From Albula goreensis (Eukaryota; Chordata; Actinopteri; Albuliformes; Albulidae): 64,000 nt of DNA. Location of the stretch: the NCBI GenBank assembly GCA_022829145.1, contig CM040755.1, positions 11,355,563-11,419,562 of the forward strand. The letters are read 5' to 3'. Each line of letters starts with the position of its first letter. The stretch's first letter is position 1. Below, piece after piece: positions 38,401 through 50,339 of this stretch. Under the pieces are notes generated by a model, which was given only the letters and a program-made list of their open reading frames with translations, was not told where the DNA came from and did no database searches. The translations under genes were made by a program, and so were the position numbers.

Positions 38401-41400
38401 ACAATGCCTGCACCACCCAGCTGCATGACTGCAGCACAAAAAGGAAACAGTGGCAATTTGAGTGTGTTTTAGGGGGAATGAGTGCTAGTCTGTGTTCTCC
38501 TAAACTGCAAACAAAACCAGGTCATAGAAGAGGGAAAATTCAATAATGAATGAATGAATGAATGAATGAATGAATGAATGAATGAATGAATGAATGAATG
38601 TAGCTTTACATTCATTCATACAAGTGCAACTTTAGATAGAACAGCTTACTCACTCTGTAATGATAGTGTGATCAAAAGCTGTTTCTGTTTTCAACAAAAT
38701 CTCACTTCAAGAAAGTCAGCTTTGAAGGCAAGATTATGCACTCCTCTGTTGAACTGTACCTAACACCCACTCCATAATTTACCAGCAATAGAGCAACACA
38801 GGTGTATCACCATTATGTAGTTTAATTCTTCTTCAGATAATCGTCAACCTCAAAACATCAAGACAAATATCAGATAAATATGCAGAAAAGGTGAATGAAG
38901 TTCAATAAAATCAATTAAACAGTTAAAAAAAATGAAATATATATGGCATGGTTAGTGTATATTAAAATACTGAAATTTCATAAGAGAACAGTCCTATAAG
39001 ACTTCACTTTCAAAACTCACATAAAACCAGACACAGTAAGATGGTTTATGATTTGTTGTGAGTTTTGGAGGCCCCACATTATTTTGAGGGAAAAAGGAAT
39101 TGTGGTGAACATTTTACCAGGCCAGGTGCAAAATGTGTGTGAATCTGTTTTAAGGATGGTGAGACACTCCACTTACTTGCACATGGTCTTTTAATCTTAT
39201 GTAAACAACACAGATGGAGGGTGAAATCTGTATGAAATTAACACCAGGGGGTCTAATGGAATCCCTGTGTCAAATGTCACTCCAGCCTTAAGCAAGAGAG
39301 GGCATGTGCTTGTGACATCACTGAAGAGATCATTCATGCTGCCCTTCAGTGAGAAAGGAAGTGACAAAAGGGAAGTGATTCTGTCGTTCTGCATTACCGA
39401 ATTTGTATTTGTTTAATTGTTTAATCAATGTGAAAGAAAGAAGTAGTCTTTTGAACTGTTAAGTGGCAAACACATATGCACACATAGACAAGCACGTACA
39501 CAGGTGAATAAAGGAAGGTAATTGTATACAGTGTGTGCATGAAGTGAGACTTGCACATACACACACACACACACACACAAACAGTCATCTGAAAAGCAAC
39601 TTCCTTTTTTAACCTGTGCTTCAAACTGCACTGAAGCTAACATTTCATAAATGTCATGCATGTATACACCCATTAGCTAACACACAGAATCCAATCATTC
39701 AATCGTTCAGTGATATCTGATACAAACACAATTTAGCTAGCCTGCATCATATTACTGTGTGTCATAATATGATGCAAGTCAACATATGGATAATTACTTA
39801 GCACTATGGGAAAATTGTGATTTAATGTGGATAATGTGGATTTTTTTACAAATTATTGTAAGACTAAATGCTTTCTTCAGAATGAAGCAACTATTTCCCT
39901 CTAAAGAATAACTTATTGGTAGTATATTTTAACATTATATTTTTCAGCATGATGCCTCTTGCCTATTACAGGCCTAGATGCTTTCGGCCAGTGTAATTAT
40001 TGCTTCTGTGGGAGGTAGATATATGTATATGACATATTATGTGACGTATTATCTTTAAGAGATCGTGGCACAGTAGTTGTGTAAGTATGTATTGCGGTAA
40101 TAATTCCTCCTGTAGGACAAAGTGATCAGTGTAATATGTGTAGCTCTTAAAGGTGAAGATAAAGACAAGCATGCGAGGGTCAGCTTCTAAGGGAGCTAGA
40201 GGCAGCCCTTGCCATGACCCTCTGATGTGTCCGGGCTTGGACCAAGTCTGCATGAGGGAAGCAGTTATTTTAAGGCTCCGTCGGTGGCGAGGAATGCAGG
40301 CAATGCAAAGAGGTGCTCCTCTGCTCTCTGTGACAGTCTCAGGGACCGCGAAACCCACACCCACGCTTTTCCACCCCAGCTCATCTGTCAAAAATGTTGG
40401 CCCGGTCGTGTGGGACTTCGAAAATGGTTGTGCTGGCTTTTCTGTGTGATGCTGTGGCTTATCAACCTTTTGTCACTGGCTCTCCTGCTTTCTCTGGCCA
40501 CTGTGTGAAAGGACTTTCTGTGGTGTTTTTTTCACAAACAGACATGGACTCAGTGCATGGTCATAGCTCACAGCACACAATAGCTCAGTTTCCACTTCCT
40601 GCTTCTATTTCAGCTTGTTGCCAACAACAAAATCCTTGCTAGTGTCACTGCAGAACTACACCTGTTTCACTTCATTACGCAAACTGACCGGCTACTGAGA
40701 ACTGTTCACCGCTCTGACCCTTACTGCTTGTCACAAGGCACTATTACCAAACACTGCAGACTGCTGTGGAACCCACAATAACTGCTAATTACAAGCAGTG
40801 AAAGCACAAAGTCGAAGCAATACTCACATGCTGCCACGGTCAGAGTGAAACAAGCTATGTTTCAACCACTGTGCTCTTTTATTGTGACTGCCATGGTTGA
40901 TACCAGGACCCTAATGGTTGAAACACCCCTGACGTCTGAGACAAGAGGTGAGAGTAGCTAGGCTTTTCACATTACATTAAAGGCATTTGTTAGACGCTCT
41001 TATCCAGAGCGACTCACAAGGCAAAGTGTTTCCCCTTTGCAACACGGCTCATTTGGCACCTCTGTAGTACATGGATGTGGATATTTGATATTTTACTACA
41101 GTGGAAGGTAGAACAGGCCTGACTCACAGGAGGCCTCTTGCTGCCACCCCCTGTAAAAGCAGATGGTGAACGGACCCTGACATTCGAAAATAAACCCCAG
41201 CATGAAGCAATTAAGTCTTGAGTTCTGCTCATTTTTCGACCCTGCTCTTTTTCAGGGTGTGTTATACACCGTCTCAGCCAGGCCATGTGTAAGTCAGCTC
41301 AAGTCTCGTCCCGCCAACGCGTGCTTGTACCCGATATAAATAGCCCTCAAGTGCCTGCCACAGTGTTGGCCCTCCAGAGGGGAAAGCTCCCCATGGGAAA

Positions 41401-44400
41401 GAGCCTCTTGGTACTCACCTCTGACAGCAGTGTGTGGGGCTTCTCCAGTACACCATTTGGTTCACCTGCCTGTTCCCGGGCCCCGCCTGGTTCATGCAGG
41501 GGACAGGTCGCAACATTTTCCATCTCCCGCAGCATGTCAACCACTGAACCAGTTCTCTCCTCATTCTTGGTAATTGTATCTCCCTGGGTGCTGCTGTCTG
41601 AAATTGGGCATTCCTGCATTGTTGCATCATGTCCATGAAGTTCTCGAGCTGCAGCATGCTGTGGGGAAGTGCCCGGTAGGCTTGCTCCACCTGAGACAGG
41701 CTGATCTTCTGCTTCCATCTTTGTTGTTTGTCCCCTGGGAATTTTAAAGTCCTCGGCTGATTCCCGCCTATCTGCCTTCAGATCGGGGCAGGGAGGTACC
41801 TGGGGAGATGGGGGCTCTTTCTCCACAGTGGTAATATGGTTGTGTGCCGGGATATCCTCGACCCTCTCATTTACATTATTATTCTTACTCCCAAAGAGCA
41901 TGTCTCTGAGGGAGAAGAACACAGCGGTGAGGGACCCTTGGCCATTAGGAGGCTCTGGTTTCTTGTTTGTGTGATTCTCGGCCTCTGTTTTAACCTCCCC
42001 TTGGGGCTGCATCTCTGCAGCCTTCTCATTCTCGTGGGACACCCCAATATCTACTTCCATCACCTCGTCCGCTGAGTTCTGCTTGTCCTCGTTCGCCTGC
42101 GACTTCAAGGACTCTGCAAGATATTGTGCCAGGCTCATTCCTCCTTCATCACCTGCGTCTCTTTCACTTTCAGGCGCCTTTGCTGGGTCACTGCTTACCT
42201 CCCCACTGTCCACCCCATTAGATATCTTTGGCCTCTTTGTAGCTAGGGGCTCTTTGGCAGGGCGCCTGGTTGTGGTGATCTCCACCGTCTCGTAGATATA
42301 AGTGAGATCCTGGTTGCCATTCTCTTTTGTGGCCTCCTGACTTGAGTCTGAGCTGGGTGTCACTCTGGTTTCAGCTGGGAACCCATTGGGAATCTCCCCA
42401 ATGGCTGCCGGCTGCTCAGCTGTGTTTTCGCCTGACCCCTCCTGTAGCCGGGCCTCTGCCTCAGCCTCCTGGGCACGTGTTTTTGGCTCAGTCTCCCCAT
42501 CCTGTGAGGCAGAGGGTGATCGAGGCCCCGCCTCGCCAGGTGACCTACGTTTCCTTTGGGGACGCTCGGGGCTGACTGTGCGTAGCTGCTCAGGGACGGC
42601 AGCCTGCTTGTTCTCCTTGCCCTTTCCCCGTCGCCAGTTCTCCAGTTCCTTCCGTTTGGCATCAGCCTTCTGCTTGAGCTTGGCGAAAAAGCGCTGGTGG
42701 ATCTTGTACTCGTTCATGGTGCCGACCTCCAGCACACCCGAGCAGGAGACGATGCCCTTGCTATTCCGGGCCGACGCCTGATAGATGGCAGCATCTTCCA
42801 ATGTGCAGCTGCAAAAAGGCAGAGGCAAGAACTTTAATCAATGCATTTTAAGGAAACCAATGAAGGTACCATGAAATTCACGCGACAGTAATGGATAAGC
42901 TGTAATCATAAGAATGACAGGGATCTCATTGTAAATGGAAGATTTAAGGAAGATTTATTAAAAATGCTATTACATCTATCATGATGCTAAATTAGGTTCA
43001 GTGAAACCAAGGATTATTGGTTGAAATTGATTAGAATGGCATTAAGCATCTGAAAGTCATAAGTGAATTTACAAAGATCTAATACAAAATACTATGTTTC
43101 AAAACTTGATTGCACTATCAATTTTGAATGCAGACATGATATGAGAATACCAAGACCATAGAGCAGGGAAATCTAAGCCTAAACAATATGGCGCAATCAA
43201 CACTTTCAAATATCTTTCAACCAAAAGTGAACATGAAAAGCATTACTCATAAAAAATGCCACTCAAATTATTTTTATGCAAGAAACAAGGAACATAGAGA
43301 GGTGTCATCTTCGGTACAGGAGTCAGTTGATAACACACAAAACTGGATACATCAAAACAAAGCTTTCTACAGATATAAAATCCACTCTCAACCCACATGT
43401 CCACCACATGAAGTAGAAATAACAAATAAGCACTGCATGAAAAACACAGAAAAAGGTTGCACTTAAGATCTAATGGAGTTTAGCCCTGAGCCTCCTGCAA
43501 GGATTATAGCATTTTGTGACATATATTTCCTGAAATGTGCTATACAAATTCACACAATATTGTGAAAATGATTTCATTTGCCTGGACCACTAAACAAGCC
43601 TACATAGGTGGACTCTTTCCTGCTACAGGACATACTTGTAAATGTGTAGTGTATGGACCTTTCCGTTACGGAATATTTCATATTTGGGAAGGCCACAGTA
43701 TCGATCCATCTCCACGTCATCTTTGTACCAGGTTAGTTCAGGAACAGGGTAACCTAGGAAGAGACGCATCAATAATGTGAAAAAGCATTAATCATTCAGA
43801 AATCAGTTCTTGTTTTAGAGAATCAGTTTTTTTTTGGTTTTTTTGCTTGTATTTTACCTCCTTAAATATCAGCTCACTGTGATTGAGTATAATGTAAATT
43901 GTTAAAATGAGGAACGCCTTTTGTGCAGCCAGATTGTGGTCTGACAACAATCGTCCATTAACAAACAGTGACGTCATCATTGCACGCAGGTGTGGTTAAC
44001 CAGCCAGAGGGTTTAATTCTGCATCTTTTCTCCATTTCTGCTGCTGTGTTTCTGGGTTTGAAGAGAGTGCAATTCATGGCTGGGTGATTTGCACTCTCCT
44101 CACCCTACCTTTAGTGACTGAAGGTTTTCAACAAATTACCTAAGTGCAAATTGAGCATTCTTATCTTACATCTTTATACTGTTGGTGAAATTTGGTCAAT
44201 TTAGTAAATCAGAAATGTGGAGTTTATAAAACAGTATTGTTGAGGTGACTAATGGAGTTATTTAAAAAAAGAGTTTTAATAGCATACCAAAGAGATTTAA
44301 ACCATAAAAACATATAAAGGACATATGAAAGCCACATAAAACCATAAAATGCTTAAACTAATTTAATGGAAAAGACCTGAAAAGAATGTAGTTTTGCTTG

Positions 44401-47400
44401 CTTTAAATTATAAACAAATATGTTCAACATTACATTTTAATGGTAATAAATTTTTGATTCCAGGATTCCTCTTTTTCTCTCTTTTCTTAATTAACTTCAA
44501 TTTGCTTAATCTTCTTTTGAATTTAATGTAACTATGATTTACTGTTTTGTTATTTTTATATATAACCCATATTACCAGAGACTTGGAAGTAATTATTATA
44601 AAATGTGTACTTGAAACGCATAACAGTATACACCTATACCTGAAACCTCGCAGGTGAATTTGACATTGGAGTCTTCAGAAACAGCCTTGGATTTTAAGGT
44701 AGTCTCAAACGATGGCTGAGTCTCCTCTGTCAGCTGTGACATCACACTGCACAGAGTGCTCCTGGGGAAAAATAGGCATTCAGAGATGGTGGGACCTTAA
44801 AACCCTCTGTTCTCTATCCCAGAGAACATGTGGAATCAGCAGTTTTCCTTGTGTTTTTCCAGAACAATCAGATCAGTCATTGCAATAAGATCAGGTGCAC
44901 ACATGGGGAAAGATCTCATGTAAATGGGAGAGAAGTGCTTTTGCTCAATAAATGAATCAATCAATTAAACAAACAAAAGGGAATATAATAATAATAACTA
45001 TTATTATTATTATTATTATTATTTTAGTGCATCGTCTGAAAATATACTGGGAGAGGTGGGGTAGGGATGGTTAATTCACTAATAACACTTTGGAAATTAA
45101 GCGTTATTGTTTTACAAAAACCATTCAATACAACAGAAAACCAAAAAAACTTTCTTCAAAAACACAACTCTTCCAAGGTACTTCAGCTGACATAATGAAG
45201 GAAACAAGAAAAGGTAAACACATACTCTGGCAAGTTACCTTGAATTTGTTTAGACAGAAATTGTGAAACATTGATGGATATTATTTAGCATTGTTCCAAC
45301 AGCAAAGACACAAATGTCATTCCTTCAGTTATGGAAAGTAGACCGTCTTCCAATTATAGCTTTAAACATAAGGCAATTTTTTTTTAACACATAATATCAT
45401 CAAAACTGCAACTCCTACGTGGTCTCCAGGTGGTGTCAATCATATGCAGAACTATTTGATGACTTCAAAACACTTGGCATGAATCATATGAAATTGTAAT
45501 TTATTTCAATCACATTTTATGTGGGGAAAAAATATAAAAAATGTGTATTAGCATGGGAATCAAACAGAAGCTTACTGGTTTAGTGCGAGCCAGATGTTAG
45601 TTCAAATGAATGCTAAAAAAGAATGGATTACCTCGATGGCTTGTAGCAAGAATACCTGTGACTTGTGTAGCTATGCAGAGAGAAGGCAGACAGAGGCAGC
45701 TCATCAGGCAAGAACACATAAATGCTTAAATATGAATGAACTCATGTCATATTAGCCACCATCAAATATGGGCAGGATTCTAGTCATCTGTATTTGAAAT
45801 TTGAATCATTTTTGTGTATTTTAACATTTGTATTTGAATAGCCTAGGAAAACCATAATGTATTTTGTATCAAAATACACTGGCAATTCCTAGTTTGCACT
45901 TGTCCTTAATGTATAATGGACAATCTGTGCATTGCAAGTGTTGTAGCTAACTTCCTCTCCCATGTGAAATTACTTGTTTCTTGGCTGGAGCCTCAAAGAA
46001 GTAAACAGGCCAGAAAAGGAATTCAGGAGTATATATAACTAGAAAGTGGTGTACGAATGTACCTTTTCATTGATTGCAATCAAACACTTACTGTAGCTTT
46101 TACTTTCTAACTATAAACCATATTTTGAATTAATAGGCAAAAATCAAACCACTGCTATCAATGTTGGTATTCCAAGTAAATACATCTCCTTTTCTATCTT
46201 TTGTAACCTGCTTTACTTTGTTTTCACCATTCGTCATATCAGACATTGAAATAGTTACTACGGTATTGCAATGTAATACATACATTTTTATAAGTCAGGA
46301 TTGTTTACTCATGTATTTGTACAAATACAAACTTATATTTTTCACTAAATACACTTCCAGTGTTTTTATTCATCAAGATCTGGCAGTATTTGGCATTTTG
46401 AAATTATACTGTACTACACGCTCTGTAGAGCATCATGAAGTATTTTTGTTTTATACATGGCTGTTGACTTACAGCAGTTCTCTGCGTGTCTCAGACAAGT
46501 AATCAGATCCTAACTCTCTAGCCATATTATTTCAAAACTGCATTGCAAACATATGAGATGATATCTTCATGGCAGTCAATTTTCCCACTGTAAATAAAGC
46601 TGATCCTGAGCAAACTCGTTATAGCCCTCAACTAGATTCCAGTACAGACTTTGTGCAACAAAGATACTTGAGACACTCTGAAACAGACTACACCATGCCC
46701 GTCAGTTCTCATCTGGCCCATATGAAATATTCATTTTTGAAAAAGAAAGCACACATGGGTTTAATTGAATTCATAAATGCTGCTATGTAGTTCTTGAGCA
46801 TGCAGGTGCATCACAAAAGCTTTGATTTGAATAGCTAGAGTGAAATACCATTTATAACACATTTCAAATCATTATATTTTAAAGCAGTCATCTGCAACGA
46901 AGATGCAAAGAACTTATTTCCAGTGATGTGAGTCAAAAATGTGAAAATTCACATTTATTTGTGTGTGGGGATACAAACATCTTTCCCATATTATGTAAAT
47001 GCTTCCAATGTGATCAGAGATAATAATGATGACATCAAAGAAATATAAACAGGCAAGAGTAAATCAATCTTTAAACTTCAGTGGTATTTAAAAATAGAGA
47101 GAATAAACTATTAAACAAATTACTAATAAATTAAATAAACAACTTTCTTTCCAAAACAGCTCTCTCCTCTGCATTGATTGTTAACCAAAATGAACAAGAC
47201 ATCACATGCCTGGATGGAAATAAGTTTAAACAGACAAAGATGTTTAACTGACTTTGTCTACAGATATTAGACCACATGCTGAACCTAAATCTGTGTTTGT
47301 CTGCCGAATGCCTATACCCATAGATAGCATCTGTTTTTAGGTTTTGAGAAATTCTGTACTAATCAGTTAACCTTGACCATAATATGGCAAATCCATATAA

Positions 47401-48484
47401 AGCAATTGTGTCAATGGCTATTACCACCTTCTTCAACACAAAATGTAGTCTATGTATTCTGTTGAATGGGATCGGGGAGGAATGCTCTTTGTATATAAAT
47501 ATGGATGATAAAAAGTCTGTTATTATTTAAAAAGGTCAGCGTTAACCATTCCGATATTTTCGGGTTGCTTTGCAACTATCACAACACTCATATACTTTCC
47601 CCCTTGCAAAAAATGGACCTTAAAACAATAAGATGTCCAAGAAAACTCAATGACTAGTGACACATCAGCTTCTTTTTAAACTTTCAAAATATTAAGCAGT
47701 AATTTGTAATTTATTACAACAACAAAATAAGACATTCATGATGGTATTTTTTTCATAATGTGTCATCAGAGCTCTTAATTTATCCACCTATACATTTAAT
47801 TAGATGGAGGCATAGCTCTGCTCCCCATGTATTTATAAAAATCCATTCATTAACCTACCATAAAAAAAAACATACAAGACACTTATAATGTAATTTTAAC
47901 CTTCATTTTCTTTGCCATTTACACTTGAAACTGTGTTTAATTGCTTTCGTTGCTGTTGTTGTTTAAGTTGTGTTTCTTTACTTCCAGAGGCTTGTGGAGT
48001 GAGATGCGGTTTATTTTTAAACAGCTGACCTTCGCTGGGCTGTTTTTTACTAGCCAGTAAGTGTCCTCTGTCAACTGCTGTTAACAATCCATTACAGTTC
48101 TTCTTGCGAACTGTATTTAACCTGCAAGAGCAAACGATTTCTTCACTTGGAACAAATATGATGGCCAGTTAAAAGACAATTTGCAAGGGATACCATGATC
48201 CGCGTGCAAGCAACACCTTATCAGTCTAAACAATGTGAATGCAATATACTGTGTAACAATATTATGTTTCCATGGAAACGAAGCAACGAGCCGTCAGTGA
48301 CCTAGGAAGCGAGTTATCCTACTGAACAGAGAGAAACTGGGTGATACCTGTTCTCCGGGCGGACGTTTAGCAAGTAGTTTCGGGAGTCGGGTCTGCTGCT
48401 CGGTGCGGGTACATCTTCATCATTTAGGCTACCAGACCTCCCGTTACCGGAGAAAGAGCGAGTCATCGGCCTTCTGAAACTCAT
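28356..48484 (-). CDS. alpk3: Alpha-kinase 3 (muscle alpha-kinase), 14 coding exons, frameshifted in exon 10
   Basis: Large sarcomere and nuclear-envelope associated alpha-kinase-family protein of heart and skeletal muscle, reported to act largely as a pseudokinase scaffold at the M-band. Exons in transcript order: 48484-48348 (ATG), 45655-45632, 44761-44640, 43753-43636, 42808-41419, 34669-32515, 32351-32204, 30855-30728, 30599-30573, 30453-30180, 29904-29816, 29447-29230, 28925-28877 and 28707-28356 (TAG). Phases join throughout except for a 1-nt deficit inside exon 10. Counting that base, the protein would be about 1743 residues, close to human. Order of parts: short N-terminus with NYLLNVRPEN; Ig1 (about 65-150, VKFTCEVSGYP then TWYKDDVEMDRYCGLPKYEI); a conserved MNEYKIHQRFFAKLK segment; about 1100 residues of acidic low-complexity sequence in exons 5 and 6; Ig2 (about 1320-1405); alpha-kinase domain (about 1425-1645) with zinc-site C-x3-C in HQCNYYC; and a tail with repeated SP and RK motifs. 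The symbol is supported by close similarity along both Ig domains and the kinase. Confidence 0.96.
29465..29494 (+). repeat. (GA)n microsatellite in an alpk3 intron
   Basis: About 14 GA units, lying 17 bases upstream (in transcript sense) of the exon 12 acceptor. On the transcribed strand it is a CT run, so it serves as part of the polypyrimidine tract of that acceptor. Confidence 0.9.
30180..30453 (-). pseudogene. alpk3: alpk3 exon 10, disrupted by a 1-nt deficit in a G run
   Basis: The 5' part reads VGEEIEMTPLLFTKGLAEPG in one frame and the 3' part reads GDKFFGRIMTKEAHIGEG in the next. The switch falls at a run of five G on the minus strand (30386-30390); six would keep the frame through Cys-Trp-Gly-Asp. 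As written, the upstream frame stops at TGA 30364-30362, eight codons on, before the kinase domain. Both halves are strongly conserved and all flanking exons are intact, so an assembly error is at least as likely as a real mutation. The exon itself is certain; only its status is open. Confidence 0.85.
30573..30599 (-). CDS. alpk3: alpk3 27-nt micro-exon
   Basis: Acceptor TTGTCAG, donor GAAG|GTAAAA, phase 1 to phase 1. It encodes (N)FLLREDLE, linking the end of Ig2 (TDFLLSVD) to VGEEIEM before the kinase. The in-phase fit and position match the linker of human ALPK3. Confidence 0.88.
32515..34669 (-). CDS. alpk3: alpk3 exon 6, giant low-complexity exon
   Basis: 2155 bases without a stop, phase 0 to phase 1. 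The protein is rich in Glu, Pro, Thr and Ser, with SP-rich patches near its end (SPLLSRKKATLEVPKRPEEL) that echo the C-terminal tail. The acceptor is taken as CTTGAAG|GTTGCAG because it joins exon 5 in phase; using the stronger-looking GTTGCAG seven bases downstream would break the frame. The several plus-strand open frames of 60-125 codons here are antisense. Confidence 0.9.
38543..38600 (+). repeat. (AATG)n microsatellite
   Basis: About 14 uninterrupted TGAA/AATG units inside alpk3 intron 5. Confidence 0.97.
39558..39579 (+). repeat. Short (CA)n microsatellite
   Basis: About ten CA units in alpk3 intron 5. Confidence 0.9.
40973..41026 (+). repeat. Dispersed teleost repeat, copy 5
   Basis: ACATTACATTAAAGGCATTT then GTTAGACGCTCTTATCCAGA and GCGACTCACAA, the best-preserved core in the window, in alpk3 intron 5. 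Confidence 0.75.
41419..42808 (-). CDS. alpk3: alpk3 exon 5: end of Ig1 and first long low-complexity region
   Basis: 1390 bases, phase 2 to phase 0. It opens with the end of Ig1 (CTLEDAAIYQASARNSKGIV then SCSGVLEVG) and the conserved EYKIHQRFFAKLK basic segment, then becomes Glu/Pro/Ser-rich. The second Ig position reads YQA, not the usual Tyr-x-Cys, and human ALPK3 shares this. Donor GAG|GTGAGT. Confidence 0.93.
44998..45024 (+). repeat. Short (ATT)n microsatellite
   Basis: About nine ATT units in alpk3 intron 2, preceded by an imperfect ATA run. Confidence 0.9.
45632..45655 (-). CDS. alpk3: alpk3 24-nt micro-exon
   Basis: Acceptor AGTCACAG, donor CGAG|GTAATC, phase 2 to phase 2. It inserts YSCYKPSR between NVRPEN-R and STLCSV. 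Human ALPK3 has a Ser-rich insert ending in PSSGR at the same junction, which supports it. Skipping it keeps the frame, so it may be alternative. Confidence 0.65.
45656..47895 (-). other. alpk3 first-intron sequence, nothing else recognised
   Basis: AT-rich. No repeat of note and no extra exon besides the candidate at 47896-48121. Confidence 0.6.
47896..48121 (-). CDS. Candidate alternative alpk3 exon ending in a stop
   Basis: Acceptor CTCTTGCAG, 226 bases after exon 1 in transcript sense. Joined to exon 1 in phase it reads through 74 codons (RLNTVRKKNCNGLL at the start, KQQQQRKQ and VNGKENEG near the end) to TAA. The end lacks a good in-phase donor, so it would be an alternative last exon giving a short isoform, or intron read by chance. 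A stop-free stretch this long is unusual in such AT-rich DNA. Confidence 0.25.
48348..48484 (-). CDS. alpk3: alpk3 first coding exon
   Basis: ATG at 48484-48482, MSFRRPMTRSFSGNGRSG at the start and RNYLLNVRPEN at the end, donor ACAG|GTATCA, phase 2. The NYLL-VRPE motif is shared with the human N-terminus, which fixes the start exon. Confidence 0.88.
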
Positions 48485-49943
48485 TTTCAAAGCTCAGGTG
48501 CTATGCTAAACCGCAGAAAATCAAGACAAAGAGATCCGTATGAGCACTGCAGCGGTCGGGGGTCCTTAAGTTCGACAAAAAAGCTGTATCGTTTTCTTCA
48601 CCAAGTAGATGCAGTGTTTCTTGGTATACAGACAGCAGCTGAAACGAGAAGGCGAAAAGTAAGAAAATAAGGAGTAACAAACATACAAATGGAACATTAG
48701 CCAACACTACATAACTAGTTTATCTTATTTACTGTAACAATCAAAGAAACAAAAAACTACCGCTGACAAAAGCTAGTGAGTTTTCTTCAACTGAGTTACA
48801 CAGTCAGTCATGAAACATGTTGCGCTCATACAGCAATGTACTTTTTAAAGGGTTAGTCCCCAAATGCAGTTAAACCTTCACATGTTTATATTGCATACAC
48901 ACGTTTTAATGAGTGAGCCACATTTTAGCAGGAACTGCTCAATAAACTTACCATTCATATGTTTCTGGTAGTCCTATTTGAGTTAGCCTGCTCTCCCAGC
49001 GCAAGGCTCTGTAACTGTCAATCAAACATGAGCACGCGCTTCCAGAGGGACACTATTTATAGCAGGCCTACAAATAGGCACAAGTCCCCATCAGTTTCCA
49101 AAAACTAGCCTTCAGGCCCCTGTCTGCCACTAGGAAAACTCAAGCAAGCCAACGATTGGAACTACTCAGACTTCCCAAAAATAATAACATGATACATTTA
49201 AAATAACAGTAATAACAATAAATCTACTTCATATCAAAATATTGACTGTCCATGCTGTTAATCACTATCAGAACAGATAAGGACAGGCATCTCTCAAACT
49301 CATAACCCCACCGCATGTTTACTGCCACCAATGGACTCACAGCAACCTAGGAGAGCAGGCTGGGAAGGTGGCTATTGCAAAATGTTCACATGTGTTCCAA
49401 AGCTAAAGGGTTTTGTCACTGACTGACGTTTAACTCCACTTTGGACGAAAAGCAGGCTCGGCCTTTGATGAGGACAGCTTCTCATATGATACTGTCAATC
49501 AGAATTAGGACACCACCCTTGAAGGTCCATAAATTCTGGTCACGTTGGTTTTATTTTCCAAACATAAAAGTTCTTTAGTTACACTGACCTGACACACTAG
49601 GCCACTTAATCCCAGGAACTCCCAATACTCACTAATATTTTTGTGTTCTGGAGAGTTTCATTTTTGACAGTTTGCCATATGTAGAGAAATATTTTGGTAT
49701 TTGTACTGTCTGTCAACAGATGTGTAATACAACGAATATCTCAATTTTGAAAACTCACCAAGCTTATCCTACACTTCAAACATTCAGTTAAGCTTTGGTG
49801 AAGAAAATGTGTTTACCATTATTTGAATGAAAAACATAGATAAATATAACCACAGAAAAGCTGTATGCGACACATGCAATATGACCAGGTTGATGTTGTT
49901 AGGCAAGAATATCCCAATGACTTCCACATTGCCCATGTAGATC
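48485..49943. promoter_or_regulatory. Left half of the divergent alpk3/paracaspase intergenic region
   Basis: It contains the alpk3 5' UTR and promoter, though no start site can be fixed from sequence. The whole divergent spacer is 3.95 kb (48485-52437) and includes two tRNA genes. Confidence 0.4.
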
Positions 49944-50015
49944 GCCGTGATCGTATAGTGGTCATTACTCTGCGTTGTGGCCGCAGCAACCTCGGTTCGA
50001 ATCCGGGTCACGGCA
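49944..50015 (+). tRNA. tRNA-His (GTG), copy 1, with D-stem mismatch
   Basis: 72 bases. The acceptor stem GCCGTGA pairs perfectly with TCACGGC. The anticodon stem CTGCG/CGCAG encloses loop TTGTGGC with anticodon GTG. The T-arm is CTCGG-TTCGAAT-CCGGG with one T-G wobble. The D-stem has GTAT opposite TTAC, so one pair is T-T. A T4 run at 50042-50045 can serve as the Pol III terminator. The D-stem mismatch is absent from copy 2. Confidence 0.9.
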
Positions 50016-50311
50016 TTGTGGTGCAATGACAACATGGGAAGTTTTGGTTGATAAAGTGTCGAGTTCGTAAAACTGTTGTTCTCAGCTCGGTCATTTGAGA
50101 CACACACTCAGTGTGCTTAGAGATTGGTACATTCCTCACCAACACATTATAATCAAACTTTAATTAAAAGAAAGCTGTACAAACAGAATTTGAATTGATG
50201 CATCATGCACTGTTCATACAAAGACAATTAACAGTACATGCTGCTAATCAACTCCAAATTTACCAGCAATTTTCTTTTTTTTTCTTTGGTACACCATGTA
50301 TATTTGGATTG

Positions 50312-50339
50312 TAGTGTGTGTGTGTGTGTGTGTGTGTGT
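50312..50339 (+). repeat. Short (GT)n microsatellite
   Basis: About 13 GT units between the two tRNA genes. Confidence 0.92.

Larger units (their letters stand above)
34670..41418 (-). other. alpk3 intron 5 (6.7 kb)
   Basis: Mostly AT-rich. It contains an (AATG)n array, a short CA array, a dispersed repeat copy and a GC-richer patch at 40180-40450 with overlapping open frames on both strands that I do not recognise. No additional alpk3 coding block is evident. Confidence 0.75.

Noticed and set aside
41285-42781. Plus-strand open frames of 70-131 codons
   Set aside because: Antisense shadows of alpk3 exon 5.
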